DNA of 64,000 nt from Stenogyne calaminthoides (Eukaryota; Streptophyta; Magnoliopsida; Lamiales; Lamiaceae). Location of the stretch: NCBI GenBank assembly GCA_037126765.1, contig JBBCBC010000002.1:49542889-49606888 (forward strand), in the 5' to 3' direction. The notes beneath the pieces were generated by a model, which saw only the letters and a program-made list of their open reading frames with translations, had not been told where the DNA came from and did no database searches. Each line of letters starts with the position of its first letter. Positions within the stretch are counted from its first letter, which is position 1. This document shows positions 15,496 through 26,262 of this stretch, piece by piece. A program made the translations under genes and the position numbers.

Positions 15496-16418
15496 ATTTT
15501 ACCCTTTTTTTGGTAATGGAGAATTTTTTGAGTAAAAATATAAGGGGAAATTATGGTGCAGATCTGCGTATTTGAGTGTATTTTAAGGATTCGTTGCTTC
15601 TGGAAAAAAAAAACTGTGAGATGTCGGAGAGAATAAAAAAGATGATTTGAGGAAGCAGTCTTGAGACGCGTTTTCCCGAATTGCTTGGAATTTCGGATTC
15701 GTTTTTCCCTTTTTTTATCCTGCAATTTTGCGAGTTGTCGGATTTTTATATTCAAGAGATTACTATTGACTTGAGATTTCTTTCCGTTTCTTTTTCTCAA
15801 ATTTATTTGCAAATCCCAAACATTAAAAAAAAAAAAAAGTAAATACTAAAAAGCTTGTTTTAAAACACTACTCAAGTTCAAAATACATTTATTTTTAAAA
15901 TAAGTTAGTCACATCAACTTTTAAAAAACGTTTATACATTATTCATTAGAATTTGAAAACAATCCCTAAGTCTTGTATTCATTAAAATGTATCATGCACT
16001 TTTAAAATCACATAACTCATTTATATTAAATTGAGGAATTATAATATTGAAAAATAATTGCACGATTCAATATAAATAAGTTGCATGATTATCACTTGGA
16101 TGTATATTAAATTCACTCTAAATTAAATTCAATTTGTATTTAAAGAAAGAGTAGGTCTAGTGTACAAATTTGTATAGATGAAAATCTATAAAATTGCCCT
16201 AAATCAACCAACTACACACTAAACACTAAATAATTAACCCTAAATTATGACTTATTTGAGTTGGGTGAACCATGAACTAGTCGGTAAAAAATAACCATGA
16301 AACCACTCAATTTTGTATTACATTCATCAATTATAGAATTTAGTTGAAAATTAAAGTTTTTGCATCTATACAAATTTGAACACTAGACTTTATCTTAAAG
16401 AAAATATGCAAATCAAAT

Positions 16419-16541
16419 CACTAAAATATATTATAAATTAACAACCACTCATTTTAAAGCACTGAAATATATTACAAATTAACAACCACTCATTTTAAAG
16501 CACTGAAATATATTACAAATTAACAAACATTTATTTTAAAG
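16419..16541. repeat. 41-bp tandem repeat, three copies
   Basis: Units at about 16419-16459, 16460-16500 and 16501-16541 share CACTGAAATATATTACAAAT then TAACAACCACTCATTTTAAAG, with a few substitutions in the outer copies. Confidence 0.85.
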
Positions 16542-17019
16542 GGTTAAAGTAACATGCTCAAATTATATTTTGTTCCACGCAAACATGCATGTTATATTCT
16601 TTATATTCTTTCTTCATCCTAATTCCATTTGGAAAGTGTAGGAAGAAAGTTGTTTGCTAATAACAACTTATTTACTTGTAATTATAAAAGATTCATCCTC
16701 CAATTGCAATTGTTTATGTTATGCCTAACTAATTGTTTATATATATTTTACTACTTTGTCGCGACACATGTACAGATAGGAAGAACAACGACAAAAGCAA
16801 AATGGACCTCGTTTTTGGACCAATTGTGTATGCACACAGCCTGGTTAAAATTTGTTAATATTTGCCAAAAAAGGAAATGCAAAGAAGATAAAGCAGAAGC
16901 TTTTATCTAATCTATGTTTATATATTTCATTTACATGTTCGAAATAATTTGCTTTTTCTTGTGGGTATAAGATGATGGAAATAAGTCATATTCGATTTTT
17001 AAAAACAAAAATTGAAAGG

Positions 17020-17627
17020 CAAAGTATGGTGTGAATAAGTTTTACGGTGAAACTGGTTAAGGAGTGTGACTTTTATTACTAAAGAGTGTGACTTTTTCTT
17101 TGTAAAAGAGTGTGACGTTTTTTATAAAAGAAATTCTTCATAAAAGTGAAGAGTGTGACTTATATTATATCAAAAAATTAATGTCGTAGTGATAATCGAA
17201 TGGTGTGATTTATATTCTTAAAGGGTGTGAATTTATATTCTTAAAGAAAGATGTATATAAAAAAAAAAATAAGTTTCACGGTAAACACGTTTCACAGCAT
17301 ACCAACTCAAATTGAAATTCAATAGGTCATATGCTTTGTAAATTATGAAAATAATGAGTTGGTATGCTGTGAAACTTATTCACCGTAAAACTGGTTTATT
17401 TTTACACTTCAGTTATCACGATTACACTCTTTAGTAATATAGGTCACACTCTTCAGTTATCACGACCACACTCTTTGTTGTAATATTTATCACACCCTTT
17501 ATTTTTATGAGTAATACTCTTTATAGTAAAAAGTCACACTCTTCAGTTATATAAGTCACACACTTTAATAATATAAGTCACACTCCTAAACCAGTTTCAC
17601 CATGAAACTTGTTCACCCTATACTTTG
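17020..17627. mobile_element. Long inverted-repeat element with internal GAGTGTGAC repeats
   Basis: The first about 50 bases (CAAAGTATGGTGTGAATAAG, then GGTGAAACTGGTTAAGGAGTGTGACTT in pieces) match the reverse complement of the last about 50 (ending CACCCTATACTTTG). Inside, AAGAGTGTGACTTTT-like units are repeated on the left and their complements (GTCACACTCTT) on the right. A second inner inverted pair (CAGCATACCAACTC / GAGTTGGTATGCTG) surrounds a short loop near 17320. The structure fits a non-autonomous foldback or Mutator-like element. No clear target duplication was found. Confidence 0.65.
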
Positions 17628-18275
17628 TCGAAAATAATAAGTTTTAATTATTTAATACAATATTATAGTATTATATATTGTTCGATACTTTTATTTTTAT
17701 TTTTTATTATACCTTGATATAAAATAGAAGTATTTAACAAGGATAAAAAAATCCTCATATATGTCATCAAAATGATGAATTAAATAAAAATACGATATGA
17801 TGAGGAAACTTTTGGAGCACATGCTATGTTGAATCATTATTATTCCAATAATGAATATCCGTATTTAATTTTTATACACAAAAATCCAATTCATGTGACC
17901 TAAAATTCCTTAATAAGCCTACCAATTGGAATAGTAAATAATGCGTAATTAGTGGTGGGCTGATTAAAGCGAATCAAGAGCTGGCATATTAGAGCTCAAA
18001 TGTCCATTATTACTCTTATTGCACCCTTTCCAACACCTCCATACTATTGCATGTTTTTTCTTTTTTATAGGGCTACATTTGATTAAAAAATATATGTGTA
18101 TATTTTACAGAGAAAAAGTATATGCTAAATTTAATTAAAAAATAAAAAATGGGAACATCTAGATTTGATAAATAGTTAAAAGTACGAACATAATAAAAGT
18201 TCAGAGAGTGGGGGGTAGATTTGATAGAAATGAAAAGTATAAAGTATAAACTACTAAAATTAATGATAACCTTAA

Positions 18276-18325
18276 CTTTTGCATGTAGAAGTAGAACCAA
18301 GTGTTTAGGACCGCGAGCATCTTGT
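18276..18325 (+). pseudogene. Possible trace of SNL exon 3 at the left edge of the duplication
   Basis: The run CTTTTGCATGTAGAA, then GTGTTTAGGAC, aligns with the intron end and part of exon 3 of the remnant at 24405-24495, with an internal deletion. Like that remnant it is followed at once by the same promoter-side block (CTACTTTTTCGTT). The match is short. Confidence 0.35.
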
Positions 18326-18381
18326 ATATTTAATTTTATCTACTTTTTCGTTGATAAAATTCGAGTATGTTAAAATAATTA

Positions 18382-18661
18382 CTCCCTCCATTTTTTATTA
18401 GATGTCGTTTTAGCTTTTGAAATATTTTTTTATTAGATGTCGTTCTGAGATTTTCTTCCTCTTTATCTCATATATACCCTTAACATGATAATTCAAAATT
18501 TCAAATTTCCTACAAATATGTTGTGTCTAGAATTTTTCAGCCAATAGTAATTATTATTAAGAATTTTTAATTAATATTAACTAAGGTTAATTTTGGCATA
18601 AAAATATATTCTTAATTTGTCTTAAAAACCCAGAATGACATCTAATAAAAAATGGAGGGAG
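18382..18661. mobile_element. Stowaway MITE, 280 bp
   Basis: The inverted ends CTCCCTCCATTTTTTATTAG and its complement at 18642-18661 match almost exactly. TA flanks both sides (18380-18381 and 18662-18663). The left end is partly duplicated internally (TTTTTTATTAGATGTCGTT occurs twice). The paralogous block near 24545 lacks the element, so it inserted after the duplication. Confidence 0.9.
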
Positions 18662-19198
18662 TATAATACTTGTTGATCGTAAAATTAATTTATATTTATA
18701 AACATGATATTTTAACTATTATGATTAATATTAATCATATTTTTTAATTATCACTATTAATTTATTTGTTGTAATATAAGTCAAGCCTTTAGTGTTATTT
18801 TTAATATCTTTTATGTAATGAAAATATATCATTCAGTTATCATAATTAATATTTTTTAATAATATAAATTATATTATTAATTAATTTTACAGATTTTTGT
18901 GTGAAATTTTTTCATCTTATGTTTTGACAGGAAAAAAAAGGCATCATCAATTGATTTATTTTTTAACTCGTGAGTCGTGACATATTGTGATTTTACGTTT
19001 AGCTCTTTTTACAGGAGACAGATTTAAAAAACACTTTATTAGAACAAATGACGGCATATAATCTAGGCCCACTAGGCCAATATATATTGGGCCAAGAAAA
19101 TAAGATTTCTAAATGCTACACAGTTTATATCCAAAAATCGCAGAAAGTTTATATCCCAACATAAACAACATTTTGATTTTCTTTCTTATCATATTATA

Positions 19199-19857
19199 TT
19201 AGTGTAGAACCCGTGTGTTACACGGGATTTTAAATAAATTAAATTTTTTAAGTTATAATACTAAAATCTTCTTTTAACTTAGTTAATATAAATTTTAACA
19301 TTTTACTTTGTATGACAAATTATTATAACAATATTGTAATATAAATTTAGTATTATAAAGTAAAATATAAATTAATATAGATGTAATTAATTTGTACAAT
19401 AGTTAATCTTAAATCAAGACACGTATAATGAAAATACCATTTATTTATTTACTTAATGAAAACACGTATAAGGGGAAGTGAATGAACCTCTAACATAAAA
19501 AGTAATAAAAACAAAAAGTTCAAACTAAGAAAACCGATTCAGAAATTGAGACTGCTAACAACGGCGAGAGAACTGAGAGGCGAGCTGCGGAAGACTGACA
19601 TCGAGAAAGGCATGACAGAAGGCAGACGATGAGAAGGGAACGGTGGGACGATGGAGGCGGAAAGAACGGCGTGAGAGGCCTGAACAAAAAATCTAGATTT
19701 TGTTTAGGATGTATTGAAATAGAATGATACATGGGATGACACATATGATTTTTTTAATGACATGTCTATCAAACTTCTCATAGAATGACACATATATTAA
19801 ATAAATGTGGAGTTGACACATTACCAAGGAAAAACTCCCTATTAGTATATAGGGGGA
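19199..19857 (-). mobile_element. Non-autonomous Helitron, 659 bp, minus orientation
   Basis: On the minus strand the element begins TCCCCCTATATACTAATAGG and ends with a hairpin CCCGTGTAACACACGGG, then TTCTACA and CTAA, the Helitron 5' TC and 3' hairpin-CTRR signature. It sits between A (19198) and T (19858) with no target duplication. The paralogous unfilled site is present at 24773/24774 (AAGA|TTAATGATAAATG), which proves both borders. The ORF at 19520-19744 has no helicase features, so it cannot move on its own. Confidence 0.88.
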
Positions 19858-20077
19858 TTAATGATAAATGATTTCGAATTATGGCAAGAAGACTCTGTAT
19901 AACGGGTTCAGTACATTCTTGGGAGCTGACCTAACCATTTTATGGGCCCAATTAATATTTGATGGGCTTAAATTTTCTTATTCGTCCAAACCTCTAAAAG
20001 CCCAAATTAATTTGCTAGATATTGAAAGCCACATTTTTCTAAGCTAATTCGAAAGAGAAAAACTCGTATATACTTGG

Positions 20078-20215
20078 TTAATGCTATGAACCTTATTTTT
20101 AATTCATTACATTTGATCTTACCCGAGTATAATACGGGAGTCAAATTTAGTGGTTTAGAAAAATGTGTTGAAAATGAGTTAAATGAGTCAAATAATCCAA
20201 ATTTACAGCATAAAT
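20078..20215. repeat. Dispersed repeat, second copy at 60538-60676
   Basis: Both copies share AACCTTATTTTTAATTCAT, then TTTGA(T/C)C, ATAATACG(G)GAGTCAA and AGTCAAATAAT(C/T)CAA, in the same orientation. It is absent from the paralogous block at 25 kb, so it looks like an insertion. Type unknown. Confidence 0.6.
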
Positions 20216-20409
20216 CTGATTCATGAAAGACTTAGTTTCCTCCACTAAAGATTTCATCTCAGCCCTATAACTTGATTTAATTATGGTTATTGTTCTTGTC
20301 TTCTTGATAAGATTCCACAATCAAGATCAATAAACTTAAAATTATCTTTCAAAATTAAAATATTCCAACATTTTTTTAATTATGTAAATCACTGAATTAG
20401 TTATAGATG

Positions 20410-20680
20410 GTCAATTTATTTGGTAAATATTATATAATTCATGTAAATCCGTGATAGAATATAAATTTATTTGGTAAATATTATATAATCCATAATAGGA
20501 ATTAATTTCTTTGGTAAATATTAATATATAATCCATGTAAATGCATAATAGATTATTAGTTGGTTTGGTAAACATTATGTAATCCATGTAAATTAATAGA
20601 TTATTAATTGATTTGGTAAATATGTAATGCAGGAAAATCAGCAACAGATTATTAATCGATAAATTTGGTAAATATTTAAT
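20410..20680. repeat. Degenerate tandem repeat of TTTGGTAAATATTATATAAT units
   Basis: Five or six units of about 45-60 bases, each with TTTGGTAAAYATTATRTAAT followed by CCATGTAAAT and GATTATTAAT. They lie just before the truncated SNL copy, where the parent gene has its promoter and leader. Confidence 0.75.
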
Positions 20681-20760
20681 ATTGTTTAGTAGTAATATTT
20701 AGTATTAAGCTGTATATTAAGGTGTTTTTAAAACTGCAGTGCACATTTGAAGATTAGACG

Positions 20761-23700
20761 ATGAACACGTTTATAGAACCGTAAGTTTTTATTTCTTTTA
20801 CCATTTTTTTCTTTGGTAGTTTTTACTTTGGTCTTTTAGTAATTATTGTTTGTGATTGGGTAGTTTTTGTAGCAAAGATTTAATTTGCTTTTGGCAACGA
20901 GACTATTAATTTTGCTGTAGTCATCACCGTTGCTAAAACTATTTAATTTGATGTATTGCACCGTCAATCTTCTGAAAGTTGATATTTTTTCGATTTTGCA
21001 TTTTATATACTTTTGAATATGCAGTTTTTTTCTCAATTCAATTAGGATAAGCCCTCTTATTAATTATGTGATCTAGGGTTTTTTAATTTGAGTTACTGAA
21101 TAAATTGGCTCATATTCTTAGTTTTTTAGGGTTTAAGTTAGGGTTAGGTCTGAGTCTATTTAAATAAAGGATTCATTAGAGTTATGGTTATCGAGAGATC
21201 GATAATATTGTTGTGGCAGAGATTATCTCTGTTACAGGGCGTAACACTCTGTGGCCTCGTTTGAGGAGTTTTATTTTCAATAAATCGTTATTGTTATCAA
21301 TATCCCTTTGTCTTAACTCTATCAATTGGTCCGACATGCCGGATTCTTCACGAAGGAAAATGAATCGATCTGATGGAGAAACGTTGGGAGAAAATTTTAA
21401 AGAGATTAACAAGGGACTCAACTGTTGCAACCTGATGGTCGACACCATCCTCATCAAGTTGGATGCCCTACTTATCGCTTTTGGTGTGCCCGTTCCACCA
21501 CCATCAAGGACCACCGCGTCGGCGCCTTCATCACCCATGGCAAACGACAATACCGTCCCTGTTGTTGCGCCCGCAATAATATCCAACCCAACATCCATAA
21601 ATCAACCTATGTTGCGGTGGATGGCAACACTGCCCCAACTGTCCCGCACGAGACTTTCCCAGCCCCACCATCGGATATTGTTCCCTTGCCTCCAGGGTTC
21701 ATGAATATTCCCTCCGCAATACAACCTTAGATGGATTTGCCTTGTTCGATGATACTGATTCGATGGTGTTGCTTGTTCGGGTGGAGCAACACTTTTCGGT
21801 TCATCGCACCCCCTTGGGTGGACGAGTGCAAATGACTTTGATTGCCATGTCCAGGCGGTCAATCTTTTGGGCTTCACCTGACAACCAACATTAAGTGGAC
21901 TAAATTCGCACATGACTCGGAAAAAACAGGGTTCCTCACTACAACCTTGAGGACAAGGTTGTTTGAATGGGGAGAGAAGTGATACGCCTCGGGTTCCTCA
22001 CTACAGCCTTGAGGACAAGGCTGTTTGAATGGGGAGAGAAGTGATATGCCTCTTATTAATTGTTATGTTGCATAAATTTATTTATGGTCTAGGACTTTTT
22101 AATTTGAATTATTGAATAAATTAGCCCATGAGCTTAGTTTCTTAGGGTATGTTTGTTTTAAATTTGAGGTGGATGGGGCAAATCCGGATGGGGGAAATCC
22201 TGTGAATATTAATTTCTTGTTTGTTTTTGGTTGGATGTAGTATGGATGAATGTAGCTTTATGTCAAATCAATACTTTTTAATTATGATGATGTATTATTT
22301 TATTTTTGTTAGTTAATGTGATAATGAATTGTTGTAAGAAAAATATGAGAGAGAATGAGTTGATGTAAGAAAAATAATGATGTGATAATTTTAGGGTATA
22401 TATGTATAATAAGGGTGGATGTGTATTTGGATGGAGGATGAGATGTGAAAATCCGAAAAATGGACGGGAAGGGGGGAGGCCCATCCCCCATCCGGACCTC
22501 CCCGGCTGAAAACAAACACCACCTTAGGGTTTAAGTTAGGGTTAGGTCTAAGTCTATTTAAATAAAAATTCATTGGAGTTACGATTATCGAGAGATCAAT
22601 AATATTGTTGGCAATTTTGATTGTACCAGAGATTGTCTTTGTGGCAGGGTGTAGCACTCTGTGGCCCCATTTGAGGAGTTTTATTTTCAGTAAATCATTA
22701 TTGTTATCAATATCCCTTCGTCTTTAACTCTATCAAATTATCACTATAAAGTTTATTCTTCTGTAATTGTTATACCATTACTAAGCATTTAAGCTATTTG
22801 ATAATATTACATGTTGGGGGCAATGAAGTTCTTCTATTGATGATGCATTGTCATATCTGAAAGCTGTAAAGGATATATTTCAAGACAAAGTGGATAAATA
22901 TCAACAATTTCTTGGTATACTGAAAGATTTCAAAGCACAAAGGTAAATCTTCGCACTTTTTTTAAGTTTTATTTTTATTCGGAAATTAAAGATCGTATCC
23001 AATAGATGGACACCAATTTATATTCAAACCACTTATGTGACATCCCAACATGAACAGGGAGTCCAATATTATTTAATTATTTGCTTGTTTGACATCATCA
23101 CATTAATAGTGGATATATAATTTGGTACCACCTACGGGCATATGATCATTTTTAATTTTTTAATAAGAAGAAGTTTGTCCCTATTTATTTATAATATAAT
23201 GTGTTTGTTTTTGCATGTAGAATCAATTATTATGATGTTGAAGTGAAAGTGAAGGAGTTGTTCAGGGAAAATCTTGACCTAATTTTAGGTTTCAATGCCT
23301 TTTTACCGGATGCATATGAAACTACATTCCTACTTGAGGAACCACTTTTAAAAGAGAAACCGGTAGATGCCGACTTTGCCAAAAAAATTAAGGTGCAGCT
23401 GCATAAGTGATTAATATGCTGTTATTTTGTTATTCTAATTTCTAAAAGCAGTTTTCATTTATTTTTTAAGATTACTTTCAAAATTTTCGAGGAAAAAAAA
23501 TATATTCTTGAAGCTATTTTGTAAAATTTCTACACGCGCCCTTAAAGTTATGACAAAAATTTGTGTGCACCCGAGTTCACGATGAACTCTATTTTTCTAT
23601 ATAGTTATGCATAAAAATTATCACCTTTATGTAAAAAAAATAAATTGAAAAGTATCATATTATTTTAACCGTGATAGTTTTTGTGCACAATTGTGATAAT

Positions 23701-24215
23701 TTTTGTGAATGACAGCAATAGAGCTCATTTATATATACTTGGTTTAAAGGAGTGTTACTCTAAAGTTATATGTTTTTTATTTCAAAATGGAATTTATAAT
23801 CTAAATTATCCTTTAAAATGAATTGCATGAGTCAGGAACATTATTTTAAAGTTATCTGTTCTTTATTTCAAAATTAGAATTTATAATCTAAATCATCCCT
23901 TGGATGAATTGCAGGATAGATTTGGCGATTATCATGTATTATATAAAACATATATTGACATCATGGATACATACAAAAAAAATGGCATGCCATTAAAAGA
24001 AGTGTGTCACGAGGTATCATCATATTCTTAAAGTTTAAATATATAGTATCTTATGTTAAAGTTATTCATTAATATTTTATGTTTGTTTGAAGATCTCAAT
24101 TCTTTTTAAGGATCATGTTGACCTACTCGTAGAGTTCGCCCATTTTTTAAATGAGGCTTCTTTGCGCTGGCTCAAAATCTATGGTATGCTCTGCACCTTA
24201 TATGTACATATATAA
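20761..24215 (+). CDS. Truncated SIN3-like copy encoding only PAH1 and PAH2 (175 aa)
   Basis: A diverged duplicate of the 5' part of the SNL gene at 26263, introns included, so it arose from DNA rather than a transcript. Exons by alignment are 20761-20780, 22829-22942, 23221-23392, 23915-24013 and 24093-24215. Every junction is GT-AG, the phases match, and the frame is open for 175 codons although exons 1, 2 and 3 carry size changes. Residues 10-76 are PAH1 (DDALSYLKAVKDIFQDK, LILGFNAFLPDAYE); residues 93-155 are PAH2 (FKDHVDLLVEFAHFL). PAH3, the histone-deacetylase contact region and the C-terminal half are missing. Intron 1 holds an LTR element, and the original exon 2 acceptor was deleted; the acceptor used here (AATGAAG) has a poor pyrimidine tract. 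It could be a small competitor of SIN3 scaffolds or a pseudogene that has kept its frame by chance. Confidence 0.55.
21045..21324 (+). repeat. 5' LTR
   Basis: Starts GGATAAGCC where the 3' LTR has TGATATGCC, so its terminal TG has mutated. It ends CTCTATCA. It aligns with 22042-22735 after removing the nested MITE. Confidence 0.8.
22042..22735 (+). repeat. 3' LTR split by a Tourist-like MITE
   Basis: Starts TGATATGCCTCTTATTAATT and ends CTCTATCA. The block 22145-22523 is absent from the 5' LTR. Confidence 0.82.
22145..22523. mobile_element. Tourist-like (PIF/Harbinger) MITE, 379 bp, nested in the 3' LTR
   Basis: The terminal repeats GGGTATGTTTGTTTT and AAACAAACACCACC are inverted complements with mismatches. 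A TTA duplication flanks it (22142-22144 and 22524-22526), the hallmark of PIF/Harbinger. The 5' LTR gives the unfilled site. Confidence 0.85.
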
Positions 24216-24389
24216 TAATAATTTAGTACTAAATGCATCTTGTAATTCTAGTGTATTTTTTAAGTAAAAAGCACAAGTTGTTTTCACTAAAAATGTTAAT
24301 TATTTTTCCAAAAATACTTTTACTTTTAAAATATGCATTTAAATTGCACGTATCACGCGGTACACAAGAGACATACTCGTGTATAATTT

Positions 24390-24495
24390 ACTATGTTAAG
24401 ATTTGTAATATAAGGTGTTTATTTTTGCATGTAGAACCAAGGCAACTGGTGCAAAATCGCAAGTGAAGGAAGTCTTTAGAGAGGACAAGAAGCCT
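24390..24495 (+). pseudogene. Second SNL remnant: end of intron 2 and part of exon 3
   Basis: TATTTTTGCATGTAG followed by an open stretch reading TKATGAKSQVKEVFREDKK aligns with exon 3 of SNL (INTAGVVVKVKELFSED) and of the truncated copy. It stops abruptly at about 24495 and runs into the promoter-side block of the intact gene. This shows a third PAH1 segment once existed here. It could be joined to exon 5 of the truncated copy by a splice at 24183, which would add a short out-of-frame tail. Confidence 0.7.
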
Positions 24496-26262
24496 GTGTT
24501 TTTTTATTTTGTCTACTTTTTCGTTCAGAAAATTCAAGTAGCATCGTAATTAAATTTTTAACTCGTCGTAAGATAATGTGCATTTTTTGATTGGGCCGTG
24601 TTTAGCTCTTTTTCCAGGAAACAAATTTAGGACATACGTTATCGGTCCAAATGACGGCCTATACACTAGGCCCACTGGGCCCATGTTCCAAATGCTAAAC
24701 AATTTATTATATCCAAAGATCATAGAATATTTCCCAACATTAACAAAATTTTGTTTTTATTATCATAACAAGATTAATGATAAATGATTTCGAATTATGA
24801 AAAGGAGACTTCGTATAATATGTCTAGATAATTCTTGGAAGTTGGCCTAATCATCATGTGGACCCAATTATTGATGGGCCTAAATTTCTCTCTAAAAGCC
24901 CAATTGAAAAACGATCTCAATGTTTGAACAATATATTTACTAAATTAATCTTTGATGGGCCTAAATTTCTCTTACTAGTTCAAACTCTAAAAGCCCAAAT
25001 TATTTTTTATTGGAATTGAAAAACGAGCTCAATGTTTAAGTAGGGTGAACAATATATTGTACTTCCTCAATTACATACATAAATTATGCAAACCAGATTC
25101 TCAGATTATGATATCTTCGGGGGTCAAATTTAATATTTATTATCCTAAATTAAATTTCAATTTTTATAGTCAAATATACCAATAATGTAATCTTAGAATC
25201 GTGGAGAAAATTTAATTCATTTATAAAATACTAAAAAAATATGAATTCATGCAATCATTTACTACGTCGATAAATTAGATTTAAATTAGAACTATTTGAT
25301 ATGATTTTAATACTATAATAGTATAATTTCACCAAATCAATTATTAAAGTATTATTAAATATTAATTATCATTATTATTAACTCTTATAGTTCTTTTATA
25401 AAAAAAGTTTTGAGTATATAAATGATATTGTTATCATTAGATAATTAAAAAACCGATTTTCGTTAGTTTTTCAAATCGACAGTTTCGTTTCAATCTGCCG
25501 ATTCCACTATAATTATTAAAATTTAATCTCAACTCTCGATCGTGGCTAATCGATGAAATAAAATTCCGATTACAGTATCTAACCGAAACGGCAAAGCCAG
25601 TTCCGATTCCGATCCCAAACGGACCTAAATTTCCAAATATACCCTCTAGAGGACTTTTTTTTTTTTTTTTTTCATGCCGGTGGTGGCGACTCCGCCCCCC
25701 TGGCTCCTTGTATATATACACAAATATACACGCATTTTAGAATTTGGAGTATATTACAAATTTGCATTTTCATACAATTTTTCCCCACAAAATACTCTCT
25801 CTCTCTCAGACTAGGTAAACGAAAACGTTAGAAACGTTTCTCTTATAATCTCTCTCGCTTTCTCTCTGTACATATTATCATATAGGTATATATACACGGG
25901 TATAACGCATATAATGCATAACACTGCTTCTATCTGCGTTCATAGCTAAAAGATCTCTAAAAAGTTCAAAACTTTTCAATCCTTCGTTTGGTTGTGCTTT
26001 TCGTATAATTCAAGTTATCTGAACGGTTTGAAATTTTTCTTCATTTTCAGGATTTTGGACTGTGCGATCAGTTGATGTCATTTTGGTGTAGTTGTGATTA
26101 AGGTTAAGTATTGCAGTTTTATTTGGGTGATTAACAGATCTAATTATGAGTATGTGAATGTAATTAAGTTTAGTGATTTGGTAATTACTTGCTTAGGTTA
26201 TTTGAAGATTGGCTGCGTATAAGGTGTTTTTAAAACTGCGATGCACATTAGAAGATTAGACG
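24496..26262 (+). promoter_or_regulatory. Upstream region and leader of SNL, partly duplicated at 18.3-20.1 kb
   Basis: 24496-24990 is paralogous to 18326-20060 once inserts are removed (shared GTTTAGCTCTTTTTMCAGG, ATGATAAATGATTTCGAATT). It contains several GGCCCA/TGGGCC motifs (near 24664-24684, 24876 and 24956), and a tandem pair of TTGATGGGCCTAAATTTCTC units. A T18 run lies at 25655-25672. A CT-rich stretch at 25796-25808 and the following 450 bases look like the leader, possibly with its own intron. Exact start unknown. Confidence 0.5.

Larger units (their letters stand above)
15496..18275. other. Intergenic, repeat-rich
   Basis: Contains the likely leader of the GT92 gene (to about 15800) and a copy of a dispersed repeat at about 16000-16110 (core ATTGCACGATTCAATATAAA). 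A 41-bp tandem array at 16419 and an inverted-repeat element at 17020-17627 follow. ORFs at 16629-16910 and 18073-18300 show no protein-like features. Confidence 0.55.
21045..22735 (+). mobile_element. Internally deleted Gypsy-like LTR retroelement
   Basis: Inserted in intron 1 of the truncated SNL copy. The 5-bp target duplication AATTA is at 21040-21044 and 22736-22740; the parent gene shows the single-copy site in its intron. LTRs are 21045-21324 and 22042-22735, the latter enlarged by a nested MITE. After the 5' LTR comes a weak primer site, then decayed gag-like sequence in shifting frames (for example MPDSSRRKMNRSDGETLGEN; VEQHFSVHRTPLGGRVQM). No protease, reverse transcriptase or integrase is present. 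A purine tract GGGGAGAGAAG ends at 22041. The about 65 bases before the 3' LTR are duplicated in tandem. Confidence 0.85.
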
